A DNA stretch of 64,000 nt from CAYFWF01 sp964346815 (GTDB taxonomy: Bacteria > Acidobacteriota > Aminicenantia > Aminicenantales > Aminicenantaceae): the NCBI GenBank assembly GCA_964346815.1, contig CAYFWF010000005.1:18784-82783 (forward strand), given 5' to 3'. Below are positions 27,158 to 35,147 of the stretch, in pieces. Position 1 is the stretch's first letter. Each line of letters starts with the position of its first letter. Made by a program: the position numbers and the translations under genes. The notes beneath the pieces were generated by a model that was not told where the DNA came from, did not search any database, and saw only the letters and a list, made by a program, of their open reading frames with translations.

Positions 27158-27733
27158 CTACTTTTTATCATCTTTCTTTGGCTTTTCTCCCTCCTTCTCA
27201 TAGGGTTCAGGCTCTTTAAAATCGATTTTTTTAGCGACTTCCCATTCGCCAACCGGAATATATTGGGAACCCTGCGATTTGGCGAAGAGTTTGACATCGA
27301 CGACTTTTGATTTGAAAAAGGCGCTGCTTTTGAAATGCTCGAGGTTGGTGCCCTCAAACCCGAAGTTGCTTTTAATGAGAATGGTCTCGCTGGTCTCTCC
27401 AGGCATAAGGGGTTCTCCCCGGAGGGCCTGCAGGAATCCATCTCCCAGGTTTGAAATTTCATCACGGACCTTGAAATTAGCGTTGAAGTAGAGATATTTT
27501 AAAGGCTTGTCCGAGACATTCTTGATTTTGAAGGATATCGCTGGAACAAGTTTGAGTTTTGGAGGCCAAGGTTGATAGGTCTTTTCCACCCACTTTGTCT
27601 CGACATCCAGAATCTCGAATGAGCCTTCCAATTCTTGGTGGGACATAGTTTTCAACAAACCGGTGAAGTGAGCCACAGCAAAGACGATAACACCGAGTAT
27701 GATAATAGCAAGGATAAGTTGCCAATTTTTCAT
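27158..27733 (-). CDS. membrane-anchored protein of unknown function upstream of arginine decarboxylase
   Basis: The 191-residue product has a single N-terminal membrane helix (LILAIIILGVIVFAVAHFTG) and then a soluble beta-rich domain with a lysine/glutamate-rich C-terminal tail. The soluble part (F-K-I-K-N-V-S-D-K-P-L-K-Y-L-Y-F-N-A-x-F) resembles an immunoglobulin-like fold of the DUF-type 'FxxxN' proteins; I do not assign a family. A good promoter and GGAGG precede it. Being co-transcribed with PvlArgDC suggests a link to polyamines, but this is inference only. Confidence 0.75.
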   Translation of the reverse strand: MKNWQLILAIIILGVIVFAVAHFTGLLKTMSHQELEGSFEILDVETKWVEKTYQPWPPKLKLVPAISFKIKNVSDKPLKYLYFNANFKVRDEISNLGDGFLQALRGEPLMPGETSETILIKSNFGFEGTNLEHFKSSAFFKSKVVDVKLFAKSQGSQYIPVGEWEVAKKIDFKEPEPYEKEGEKPKKDDKK

Positions 27734-27758
27734 TGCATTCCTCCTTCTTACCTACTTT

Positions 27759-27787
27759 AATATAATGGAAGAGAGGATTTTAATCAA
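27759..27787 (-). promoter_or_regulatory. promoter for the membrane protein-arginine decarboxylase operon
   Basis: On the minus strand TTGATT (27787-27782) and TATATT (27764-27759) are 17 bases apart. A forward TATAAT at 27761-27766 overlaps it and could serve the divergent gene at 27794, so the two -10 boxes share the same bases. Confidence 0.5.
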
Positions 27788-27793
27788 ATCATA

Positions 27794-28708
27794 ATGAAAG
27801 ACAAACTGCTGCGTGCGAATCTTTACGTAGGGCTGACAGCCTTCCTTGCTTCCACTCTACTGCTTATACTGAAGAGTTCATTTATGAAAACATGGTTCTT
27901 CTGTTTTGCATGGTGGTCTTTCATTCTTTTCCTTGACAGTCTCAACTACAGAATTCGGGGGTCCTCTCCCCTATCTGATTCTCTCAGTAATTTTTTCCTT
28001 ATGGCCTATGTGTCAGTTTTTGTCTGGATTGTTTTTGAATTCTTTAATCTTCGGATGAAAAACTGGAGTTATCACAGTCTGCCTCTTAACACACCAGAAA
28101 GATGGGCCGGTTACTTTGTGGCCTTTGCAAGCGTGATTCCTGCACTCCGAGAGCTTTCGCTTTTTTTTATGCAGTTTTTAAAGGGGAAAAAATTGTCTCT
28201 CTTCAGGGTCCAGCCCAATCCTTTGCTGTGCAGAGGATCAATCTTGTTCGGGCTGGTATCGATTTGTTTGGTATTGCTGTGGCCCCGCGTCTTCTTCCCT
28301 TTGCCCTGGATATGTTTTCTTTTCTTGCTCGATCCCATCAACTACAGAAGAAAGAATGATTCCCTTCTGAGAAGCTTTGAGCAAGGCGATTGGACCCGGA
28401 TCTGGTCTTGGGTTTTTGCCGGCCTGGCCGCAGGAATTTTCTGGGAAATGTGGAATTTCTGGGCCGGATCTCACTGGGAGTATTCACTTCCGTATTTGGA
28501 TTTTGGCAGAGTTTTCCATATGCCGGTTTTGGGTTACACCGGTTTCCTGCCCTTCGCTCTCGAGGCCTTCGAGATTTCCACTTTTTTTTCAGATTTAAAA
28601 GAAAAACTTCGAGGAAAGAAATCGGTCGAAATTTTGATCTTGATAATCCTGGGATTGTCGTGCTTGGCCGGATTCTATCTGATCGATCGTTTTACACTCG
28701 CCGGATAG
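27794..28708 (+). CDS. polytopic membrane protein with internal duplication, unknown function
   Basis: This 304-residue integral membrane protein has roughly eight hydrophobic segments. Two halves share a clear pattern: LDSLNYR at 47-53 repeats as LDPINYR at 179-185; FEFFN at 81-85 repeats as WEMWN at 217-221; WSYHSLP at 91-97 repeats as WEYSLP at 228-233; and P-A-L-R-E-L-S-L-F-F recurs as P-F-A-L-E-A-F-E-I-S-T-F-F. The conserved polar residues (D, N, E, W, Y) inside membrane segments suggest a pore, transporter or enzyme site at a two-fold axis. I do not recognise the family. It has no clear ribosome-binding site. Confidence 0.75.
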   Translation: MKDKLLRANLYVGLTAFLASTLLLILKSSFMKTWFFCFAWWSFILFLDSLNYRIRGSSPLSDSLSNFFLMAYVSVFVWIVFEFFNLRMKNWSYHSLPLNTPERWAGYFVAFASVIPALRELSLFFMQFLKGKKLSLFRVQPNPLLCRGSILFGLVSICLVLLWPRVFFPLPWICFLFLLDPINYRRKNDSLLRSFEQGDWTRIWSWVFAGLAAGIFWEMWNFWAGSHWEYSLPYLDFGRVFHMPVLGYTGFLPFALEAFEISTFFSDLKEKLRGKKSVEILILIILGLSCLAGFYLIDRFTLAG

Positions 28709-28757
28709 ACCCATAAACCTCCCCTCCGGAGAAGAACGGCAATTGCTTTAGAGCTTC

Positions 28758-29936
28758 TTACCGCACGACCTTGGAGATAAAAACAGGCTCTATCCCGTAT
28801 TCGTCGACAAGATGGAAATTTTCCTTGAGCACTTTTATAGTTTCTGGCAAAGGATGGCATATACCGACAGCCGTCCCATTTCTCTGGGCCAGGGTGAAGA
28901 GTTCGATAAGCTTTTCTTTTATGGAGTCTTCGTCGAGTTCGACATCGAGAAAAACATGTCTTTCGGCTGAGGGGATGTCGAGTCGACGGGCGAGCTCGTA
29001 GGCTACGGTATCGCTTGTCGTTCGGCTGTCAATAAAGAAAAGATTTCTTTCCTTTAACCGTTGAAGAATGGTATACATCATGGAATCATCGGGAGTGATC
29101 TTGGATCCCATATGATTGTTGACGCCGTTGATGTAGGGGACCTGAGCGAGATTGTTGTCTAGCACCTCGATGACCTCTTGAAAGCTCATCCCTGAATGAA
29201 TCAAGCCCGGTGTGTTGCTGTTTTCTCCCTCATTATTGAGTGATTCTAAGGGGAGATGGAGGAGGATTTCAAAACCGCTCTGGTGGGCAAGTCGAGCGGT
29301 TTCTTCGCTCAGGGGGCTGTAGGGAAGGATAGCCACAGTTATGGGCTTCTGGATGCTGAGGATGTCGTAGATAGAGTCCAAGCTGTATCCCATATCGTCC
29401 ATGATAAGAGCGACTTTAGGTTTAGGCTCTGGAGTGAAGATTCTTTGAGCCGTTTCAGTGAGTGCTTTTTCGCAGGAAAAGAGGATGGTGAGTCCCTTTC
29501 CCTGGGAGTCCAGGACTTCCCAGAGAAAATATTTGTTTTCCTCATCCTCTTGTTCCTCCGTTTTTAAAATCGAAACCCTGGCATTCTCCAAATCTTGTTT
29601 CAATCCAGGCTGGAGGAGATTGTATTCAGACAGAGTGAGGTCAACTTTGAGATGATCCTGGTCGCTTTTGTCTTTGAATCGGCTGATAGCAGAATTTGGA
29701 ATTCCCTGGATGGAAAGATGATCCAGGACGATAGCGCCCGCACTGGGAAAAATCTCTTTGACTTTTTCTGCTTTCGGTTCAGCAAACAGAGAGACCAGGT
29801 GGGATTTTTCTCCTTTTTTCCAATTGAAATAATCTAGGCCTATGATCGAAATAACAGCTAGGAGGCAAAAGGCGACATATATGATCCGAGGAGATTTCAG
29901 ATCCTGGATTCCCTTGAGCGGCCTGCTCGTTCTCAT
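28758..29936 (-). CDS. divergent polysaccharide deacetylase (YibQ-like)
   Basis: The 392-residue product has one N-terminal membrane helix (about 15-35) and a C-terminal NodB-like divergent polysaccharide deacetylase domain (about 195-385) with A-L-I-M-D-D-M-G-Y at the first strand, P-Y-S-P-L-S-E, and L-H-L-P-L-E-S. The metal-binding Asp pair of the D-D-x-G motif is kept. YibQ proteins often share operons with EnvC and an S41 protease, as here. The role in peptidoglycan remodelling is inferred. It is the last gene of the envelope trio and starts 3 bases after the S41-like gene stops. Confidence 0.85.
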   Translation of the reverse strand: MRTSRPLKGIQDLKSPRIIYVAFCLLAVISIIGLDYFNWKKGEKSHLVSLFAEPKAEKVKEIFPSAGAIVLDHLSIQGIPNSAISRFKDKSDQDHLKVDLTLSEYNLLQPGLKQDLENARVSILKTEEQEDEENKYFLWEVLDSQGKGLTILFSCEKALTETAQRIFTPEPKPKVALIMDDMGYSLDSIYDILSIQKPITVAILPYSPLSEETARLAHQSGFEILLHLPLESLNNEGENSNTPGLIHSGMSFQEVIEVLDNNLAQVPYINGVNNHMGSKITPDDSMMYTILQRLKERNLFFIDSRTTSDTVAYELARRLDIPSAERHVFLDVELDEDSIKEKLIELFTLAQRNGTAVGICHPLPETIKVLKENFHLVDEYGIEPVFISKVVR

Positions 29937-29939
29937 GGA

Positions 29940-31082
29940 TTATTTTTTTTGAACGTGCCTTAAGGTGTGTCTGAAATAGAAGTCGGTGCTCTGGTCCTTT
30001 TCTGAGATTTTTTCGTCCGGTTCGATCCCCTTTTCCCACATTTCTTTTCCCTCTGGCAAGTAGAAAATTTTCGAGGTTAAAAGCAATCCGCTTCCATCCT
30101 CCAAAGTGAAAAATTCCTTCTTTGCCACCAGGCCGGGCGTTTTCATCCCTATAATCAGCGCTCTATGGAATTCCTTGAGCACTCCTGCCACAATTTCTGC
30201 AGGGCCAATCGTGGCAGCGTTTGTCCAAAGAATCAAGGGAAGATCCTGAGCCTCAGGTTCCTTGAGGCAGGACAGAAATTCTTTTTTTCCCTCTTTGTCC
30301 TGGAGATAGCCGGCCTTGTCTGTTCGAAGAAACAGGTTTGTGAAATTGAGGGCTTCTCCGATTTCACCTTCATGACAGTTTCTGAGGTCAACGATAAGAG
30401 GTTGGGTTCGAGATCTGAGTCGGCTTATCACTTCTTTTTGAACCTCTTCTGTGCAAGGCGGAAACAATTGGTTGATTTTTAGGATTCCGCTCGTATCTTT
30501 GGCTGATGTATAAGTGAAGGCAGCGTCCTGAAGCAGCTTCCTTTCCACGGTCATCTCTTCGGAGGACTCTCGACGGAGAATTTTCAGTTTAGCAGGCCTC
30601 TCTTCAGTGTCTTTGAGATACAGGTTGGTTTCCAGCATGCTCAGCATCAACAGGGGCTGACCGTCCATCTCGCTGAGGGCATCGCCGACTTTTATCCCTG
30701 CTTTTTCCGCAGGAGATTTTTCTTTGATTCCTATGACAACAGGATAAGTCCCGAATTTTTTCATTACGATGATCCCAGGCTCTTTAAAAAAAGTCGAGTC
30801 AAGAATTTTGTATTTGTTCGCATTTTGTGGATCAAGATAGGAGGAGAGAGGATCAAGAGGTCCGATAAGCCCTCTGAAAGCTCCTTTCATCGTCTTGGTT
30901 GGATTGGGAGTTTCTACATAATAATCTCTTATCAATTCTGCGACATTTCGCAGAAGGTAGAGATTCCTTTCCTGGGAGGAGCTTTGAGCACTGTTGGGAA
31001 GAAAGTTTTTAGGGATGATGAAAAAAAGGACGGTGGCCGCAAATGCAGTCAAAAGGAGGATTTTTAAATTTTTCTTAGCCAT
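29940..31082 (-). CDS. S41/CtpA-like protein lacking the catalytic Ser-Lys dyad
   Basis: The 380-residue exported protein has a signal anchor (about 7-25), a short helical region, a PDZ domain (about 100-170, with G-I-K-E-K-S-P-A-E-K-A-G-I-K-V-G-D) and an S41 tail-specific protease core. CtpA enzymes carry (S/T)-A-S-A-S-E-I with the Ser nucleophile three residues before E and a Lys 25 residues later in F-G-K-G. Here the segment reads TIGPAEIVAG, with Gly 293 at the Ser position and Leu 318 near the Lys position. It therefore looks like a non-proteolytic scaffold, but an alignment is needed. It lies between EnvC-like and YibQ-like genes. Confidence 0.82.
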   Translation of the reverse strand: MAKKNLKILLLTAFAATVLFFIIPKNFLPNSAQSSSQERNLYLLRNVAELIRDYYVETPNPTKTMKGAFRGLIGPLDPLSSYLDPQNANKYKILDSTFFKEPGIIVMKKFGTYPVVIGIKEKSPAEKAGIKVGDALSEMDGQPLLMLSMLETNLYLKDTEERPAKLKILRRESSEEMTVERKLLQDAAFTYTSAKDTSGILKINQLFPPCTEEVQKEVISRLRSRTQPLIVDLRNCHEGEIGEALNFTNLFLRTDKAGYLQDKEGKKEFLSCLKEPEAQDLPLILWTNAATIGPAEIVAGVLKEFHRALIIGMKTPGLVAKKEFFTLEDGSGLLLTSKIFYLPEGKEMWEKGIEPDEKISEKDQSTDFYFRHTLRHVQKK

Positions 31083-31114
31083 CTTTCAGTCGTGAATGAT
31101 AGATTTTATCATCT

Positions 31115-32290
31115 TCACTCAAGCCATTGCAAGGGATTGACTGGTTCTGTCTTATAGCGAATTTCAAAATAAAGGGTATCCGCTTTTAAAGAAGCGAAAT
31201 CCCCGACCACACCAATCGGCTGGCCGGCATTCACGAAGTCTCCTTTCTCGACCATAAATTCTGAACTGAGGTGCCCGTATATAGAAAAATAGGACAAGCC
31301 GTGGTCAATGATAACCATGTAACCATAACCTGAAGTATAGTCAGCATAAGCGACGCTGCCATCATGTATGGCCTTTACCACCCCATCTCTCTGGGGAGAT
31401 ATTTCTACTCCGTTATTTTGGGTCTCTGTATTGAAACGGGGATGCCGGCTGGTTCCAAAACGAGTAACGATTTTCCTGGAAGAGAGAGGCCATGGAAGTT
31501 TGCCCTTTTTCTCGTAGAGGGGAATAAGACTCTTAGGGAGCGAAATCTCCTCCCTTTGGAGCTTCTTGATCAAATTCTGGAGCTGCTCGGATCGGTCTTT
31601 GAGTTCCTCTAATGTTCTGAAGTGGGTTTCTTTGTTTCTATCGATTTCTCTGATGAGAGCCTTGTATTTGTTTTCTTGACTCAAGTACTCTTGCTTTTTT
31701 TCTTTTGCCTTCTGGATCAGTTGAGAGATTTCCAGTTTCTTTTTGTCGAGTTCTTCTTCGGCCTCCTGGAGTTCGTCGAGGGTGGATATGTAGTCCTTGA
31801 TGATGTTGTCCTCGTATTGGGCGAGAAGCCTCAAATTTTTGCTCTCTGAGATAAGCTCTCCGACGTCGTTGACCTGGAACAAAAAATCAAAATAGCTGAA
31901 TCTTCCAAACTTATACAGTGTAACGAGGATTTTTTCGATGGATGCTTTCTCTCTGTCCAATTTGTCTCTGAGTTCTGGAATTTTTTCCTGGATCGAAGAA
32001 AGTTCCAGATCCGCTTTCTCCATCTGTGTGCTGTAGAGAGAGAGCTCTTTTTTAATCAGCGTCTTGTTGAGTCCGATTCTATTTAGGCGCGACAAAATAG
32101 AAGATTTTTTTCGTTCTTCCTCGGTGATTTTTTTTCTAATACCCGTGATTTGCTCTGATATTTCGATCAGTCTTTTTTCATACTCTGACACGCTTTGCTG
32201 CAAAGAAAAAGACTGAATGAAAGAGCTGAGAATGAGAAACGAGGCGAGAAAGGGGATGGAAATGATTATCCTGAGCAAGAATTTTCTCAT
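31115..32290 (-). CDS. EnvC-like coiled-coil protein with degenerate LytM (M23) domain
   Basis: A signal peptide (residues about 1-26) is followed by a long coiled coil (about 30-250) and a C-terminal LytM/M23 fold (about 262-391). Active M23 enzymes need H-x(3)-D and H-x-H zinc motifs. Here the first is N-N-G-V-E-I and the second T-L-Y-F-E-I, so ligands are missing, as in E. coli EnvC, which activates amidases rather than cutting itself. I infer an activator of peptidoglycan hydrolases at division. It heads the minus-strand envelope trio and is preceded by a strong promoter. Confidence 0.87.
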   Translation of the reverse strand: MRKFLLRIIISIPFLASFLILSSFIQSFSLQQSVSEYEKRLIEISEQITGIRKKITEEERKKSSILSRLNRIGLNKTLIKKELSLYSTQMEKADLELSSIQEKIPELRDKLDREKASIEKILVTLYKFGRFSYFDFLFQVNDVGELISESKNLRLLAQYEDNIIKDYISTLDELQEAEEELDKKKLEISQLIQKAKEKKQEYLSQENKYKALIREIDRNKETHFRTLEELKDRSEQLQNLIKKLQREEISLPKSLIPLYEKKGKLPWPLSSRKIVTRFGTSRHPRFNTETQNNGVEISPQRDGVVKAIHDGSVAYADYTSGYGYMVIIDHGLSYFSIYGHLSSEFMVEKGDFVNAGQPIGVVGDFASLKADTLYFEIRYKTEPVNPLQWLE

Positions 32291-32308
32291 CCGGAAAATA
32301 TTTTATCC

Positions 32309-32337
32309 TATATACGGCTTTAAATCCAGATGGTCAA
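32309..32337 (-). promoter_or_regulatory. sigma-70-type promoter for the EnvC-S41-YibQ operon
   Basis: Minus-strand TTGACC (32337-32332) and TATATA (32314-32309) are 17 bases apart. The start would be near 32302, leaving a short leader of about 12 bases before the ATG at 32290, with no clear Shine-Dalgarno sequence. Confidence 0.5.
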
Positions 32338-32450
32338 AACAGGAGCAAGTATTTTTCAATACGGGTCGAAGGAACCATCGGTTTGAGAGGTCCGTCGCTG
32401 AGCGATTTTTCCCCGGAGGAGGGCTTTACCTGAAAATTGATGCCGAGGTC

Positions 32451-33398
32451 CTATTTTCTCAAAACATAGATCACACCGCCGGCGATACCGATAATCAGAG
32501 TGAAGACGAAATCTACGATCAGTGAAAATGAAAAGGCGATTTGGGTGGCGATGCCGTATGATCTGAAGATCTCGATAAAAATGACTTCTCTTAGCCCTAA
32601 GCCGCTTATTGTCACAGGAATAGTCAAGATGAGGAGTATAATGGGAATGAAAATGAAATAATCGAGAAGGCGTATGTCCAAGCTGAACGCTTTTCCCGCA
32701 AGCCAGTAATGCAGGATGACATTGATTTGGAGGAGGAGGGCCCAGAACAGAGCCCATAAGAAGGGAATTCTCTTTTCTTTATAGACCAGGACGATCTTGT
32801 GGAATTCCAATGCCTTCGTCTTGATTTTCAGAAGAACTCCTTTATCCGGCATTTTCAAAAGAAGAATTCTGGCTGCAGGAGTCAAAAAGAGAAAGGCTGC
32901 AAACAAACCGAGGAGTCCCACTAAAAGCGAAATCCAAATGATCGGCAGTCTCCGAGCCATATCGAGGCGGAGCAAAGATGCCGTAAAAGCAAAGACGAGT
33001 AGAATAATGATTCCGGTGAAACGCTCCACCAGAACGATTGCCGAAGATTTAAGCAGAGATTTGGAATATCGTGAGCCATCCCAGATGCGGACCACATCCC
33101 CCCCGAAACGTGTAGGCAGGAAGAGGTTGAAGAAATTCCCTACAAGATAGGATTTTGCTAAAAAACCCAAGGGCACATCATCCCCCTGAGCATGAATCAG
33201 GATCTGCCACCTGTGGGCGCTGATGATAAGCCCCAAGGCGTGGAGAGAGAAGGAAAGAGCCAGCCAGAAGAAGTGGATGTCTTTAAGCGCATCCAGCGCT
33301 TCCCGAACGGGAACGACTTTGAGGAGGAGATAAACAATGATAGAGAAACTGAAGACAAATTTGAGAGCTATGGTCAGCAGCCCTTTACTTTTTGGCAT
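32451..33398 (-). CDS. flippase-like / lysylphosphatidylglycerol synthetase transmembrane-domain protein
   Basis: The 315-residue protein has about eight membrane helices and the UPF0104/LPG-synthase-TM pattern, including N-x-x-L-P-T/A-x-x-G-G-D-x-x-R (NLFLPTRFGGDVVRIW) and the later T-I-P-V-T-I-S-G-L-G-L-R-E. Members flip or transfer lipid-linked groups; the soluble aminoacyl-transferase domain of MprF is absent, so this is the membrane half only. Its start overlaps the end of the sodium:alanine symporter gene by 14 bases, so they are probably co-transcribed. Confidence 0.85.
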   Translation of the reverse strand: MPKSKGLLTIALKFVFSFSIIVYLLLKVVPVREALDALKDIHFFWLALSFSLHALGLIISAHRWQILIHAQGDDVPLGFLAKSYLVGNFFNLFLPTRFGGDVVRIWDGSRYSKSLLKSSAIVLVERFTGIIILLVFAFTASLLRLDMARRLPIIWISLLVGLLGLFAAFLFLTPAARILLLKMPDKGVLLKIKTKALEFHKIVLVYKEKRIPFLWALFWALLLQINVILHYWLAGKAFSLDIRLLDYFIFIPIILLILTIPVTISGLGLREVIFIEIFRSYGIATQIAFSFSLIVDFVFTLIIGIAGGVIYVLRK

Positions 33399-35139
33399 CG
33401 AGAAAACTGTGTTGTTTGCCTTTTCTGTAAAAATATTTGGTGGTCACCTTTCCTACTAACCCTGCCAGGATAATCAAGGAAACCAGATTCGGAAAGGCCA
33501 TCAATGCATTGGCCATATCTCCTATGTACCAGACAATATTCAAATGGACACCTTGGATGATCGACCCGATAAAAAGCAAAAAGATGAAAGCGATTCTGAA
33601 GGGATACACAATCCTGACACCAAAGATGTACTCCAGACACTTCTCCCCATAGTAGCACCAGCCTAGAAGCGTTGAATAGCCGAAAAGGAAGGAACTCAGT
33701 GCAATGATATATCCTCCGAAGGGAATGACCGAATCGAAAGCTGCTGCTGTAAGTTCGGTGGATGTTAAATTTTCCGGGGATCCGAAAGCGGCCGTCTTAA
33801 GATACATTCCGGTGATGACTATGGTTAAAGTTGTCAGTGTGTTCACCACCAGAGTGTCGATAAAAGTGCCTGTCATTGCGATCAATCCGTTTCTTGATGG
33901 GTCCGAGGATTTTGAGGCAGATTGAGCGATGGCTGCAGATCCTAATCCAGATTCATTGGAGAGGAGGCCTCTGCGAACCCCGATGCTGATAGCCAGTTTG
34001 ACAGAAGTCCCGACCATGGCGCCCCCAACCGCCTTTGCTGAAAAGGCAGATTTAAAAATAACAGAAAAGGCAGCAGGAAGATTGGCGATGTTAGCCAGGA
34101 TGATAACTATGGCTCCACAAAAATAAAGGACGATCATGGTTGGAACCAGCCTCTCGGAGACACTTCCTATTCTCTTGATTCCACCGAGAATGACCGCTCC
34201 TACCATGGTGGTGATAACCAGACCGGTCAACCAGAAAGGGACGCTGAACTGGTCGTTAAAAATCAAAGCCATGGAGTTAGATTGGGCCATGTTTCCCGTT
34301 CCGAAGAGGCATGTGAAGGCACCGCAGATAGCAAAAAACATCCCCATGAATTTAGCGATGGCCAGGTTTTTTATGCCATAACGGGCATAGTACATCGGCC
34401 CGCCCGACATTTCGCCGCGCTCGTTCTTTATCCGAAATCTGACTCCGAGAAAACCCTCGGCATATTTGGTAGCCATTCCGAAAAATCCAGCAATCCACAT
34501 CCACAGGGGAGCTCCTGGACCTCCGGTGGCGATAGCCGTAGCCACTCCTGCGAGGTTTCCGTTCCCGACCGTAGCAGCAAGAGCTGTCATCAAGGCGGCA
34601 TAAGGAGAGATATCTCCCTCCTCTTTCTCTGATTTATCTTTATGCATGGCACCACGCAAGACCATTTTCAGCGAAAGGACAAGTCTCCGGACCTGGATAA
34701 AACGTGTAAAAATGGTCAGCAGGATTCCTATAGTCAGCAGAAGAGCCACCATCAACGGAAACCACATGAAATCGCTCGCTTCTTTGGTAAAAACAAGTGC
34801 CTTGTCCAAAAGGGATAGAGAAAGAAGCACATCGATGACTTTCGTCTCTGTATCCTCGGCGATGACAACCTCTGTCTCGAAGGGGGTCAGGCTGTAAAGG
34901 TCCATCTTCAGTATGTATCTGCCTGGCCTTAGGTCCTCATAAATGTAATTCCCTTCCGGGTCGATCTCGGCCTTGGTGTATTTTTCTTCTCCTACAGGCA
35001 TGAGCAGCATGTTTCCATGTGCGTAAGGTTTTCCTTCGGGAGAAAGTGTGACCTTGCCCTTAATATCTGCGGCATTCAGGGATGCGCTCCCAGACAAGAA
35101 GATCATTATGGAAAGGAAAATAAACAGTCTTTTCTTCAT
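33385..35139 (-). CDS. sodium:amino-acid symporter (AGCS family) with N-terminal periplasmic beta-sandwich
   Basis: The C-terminal 460 residues are an AGCS transporter (Na+/alanine or glycine symporter) with the A-T-V-G-x-G-N-L-A-G-V-A-T-A-I hallmark, G-G-P-M-Y-Y, and N-E-S-G-L-G-S. Unusually, the N-terminus has a cleavable signal peptide (about 1-23) and a carboxypeptidase-regulatory-like beta-sandwich (about 24-110: I-K-G-K-V-T, then D-P-E-G-N-Y-I-Y-E-D-L-R-P-G-R-Y). That domain should sit in the periplasm before the first membrane helix near 122. Total length is 584. It could dock a substrate-delivering or cell-wall partner. The gene lies in a run of Na+ symporters. Confidence 0.87.
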   Translation of the reverse strand: MKKRLFIFLSIMIFLSGSASLNAADIKGKVTLSPEGKPYAHGNMLLMPVGEEKYTKAEIDPEGNYIYEDLRPGRYILKMDLYSLTPFETEVVIAEDTETKVIDVLLSLSLLDKALVFTKEASDFMWFPLMVALLLTIGILLTIFTRFIQVRRLVLSLKMVLRGAMHKDKSEKEEGDISPYAALMTALAATVGNGNLAGVATAIATGGPGAPLWMWIAGFFGMATKYAEGFLGVRFRIKNERGEMSGGPMYYARYGIKNLAIAKFMGMFFAICGAFTCLFGTGNMAQSNSMALIFNDQFSVPFWLTGLVITTMVGAVILGGIKRIGSVSERLVPTMIVLYFCGAIVIILANIANLPAAFSVIFKSAFSAKAVGGAMVGTSVKLAISIGVRRGLLSNESGLGSAAIAQSASKSSDPSRNGLIAMTGTFIDTLVVNTLTTLTIVITGMYLKTAAFGSPENLTSTELTAAAFDSVIPFGGYIIALSSFLFGYSTLLGWCYYGEKCLEYIFGVRIVYPFRIAFIFLLFIGSIIQGVHLNIVWYIGDMANALMAFPNLVSLIILAGLVGKVTTKYFYRKGKQHSFLDAKK

Positions 35140-35147
35140 GATTTCCT

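Noticed and set aside
32217..32525. Plus-strand frame of 102 codons between the EnvC-like and flippase genes
   Set aside because: It overlaps the starts or ends of two well-supported minus-strand genes and the EnvC promoter. No family motif.
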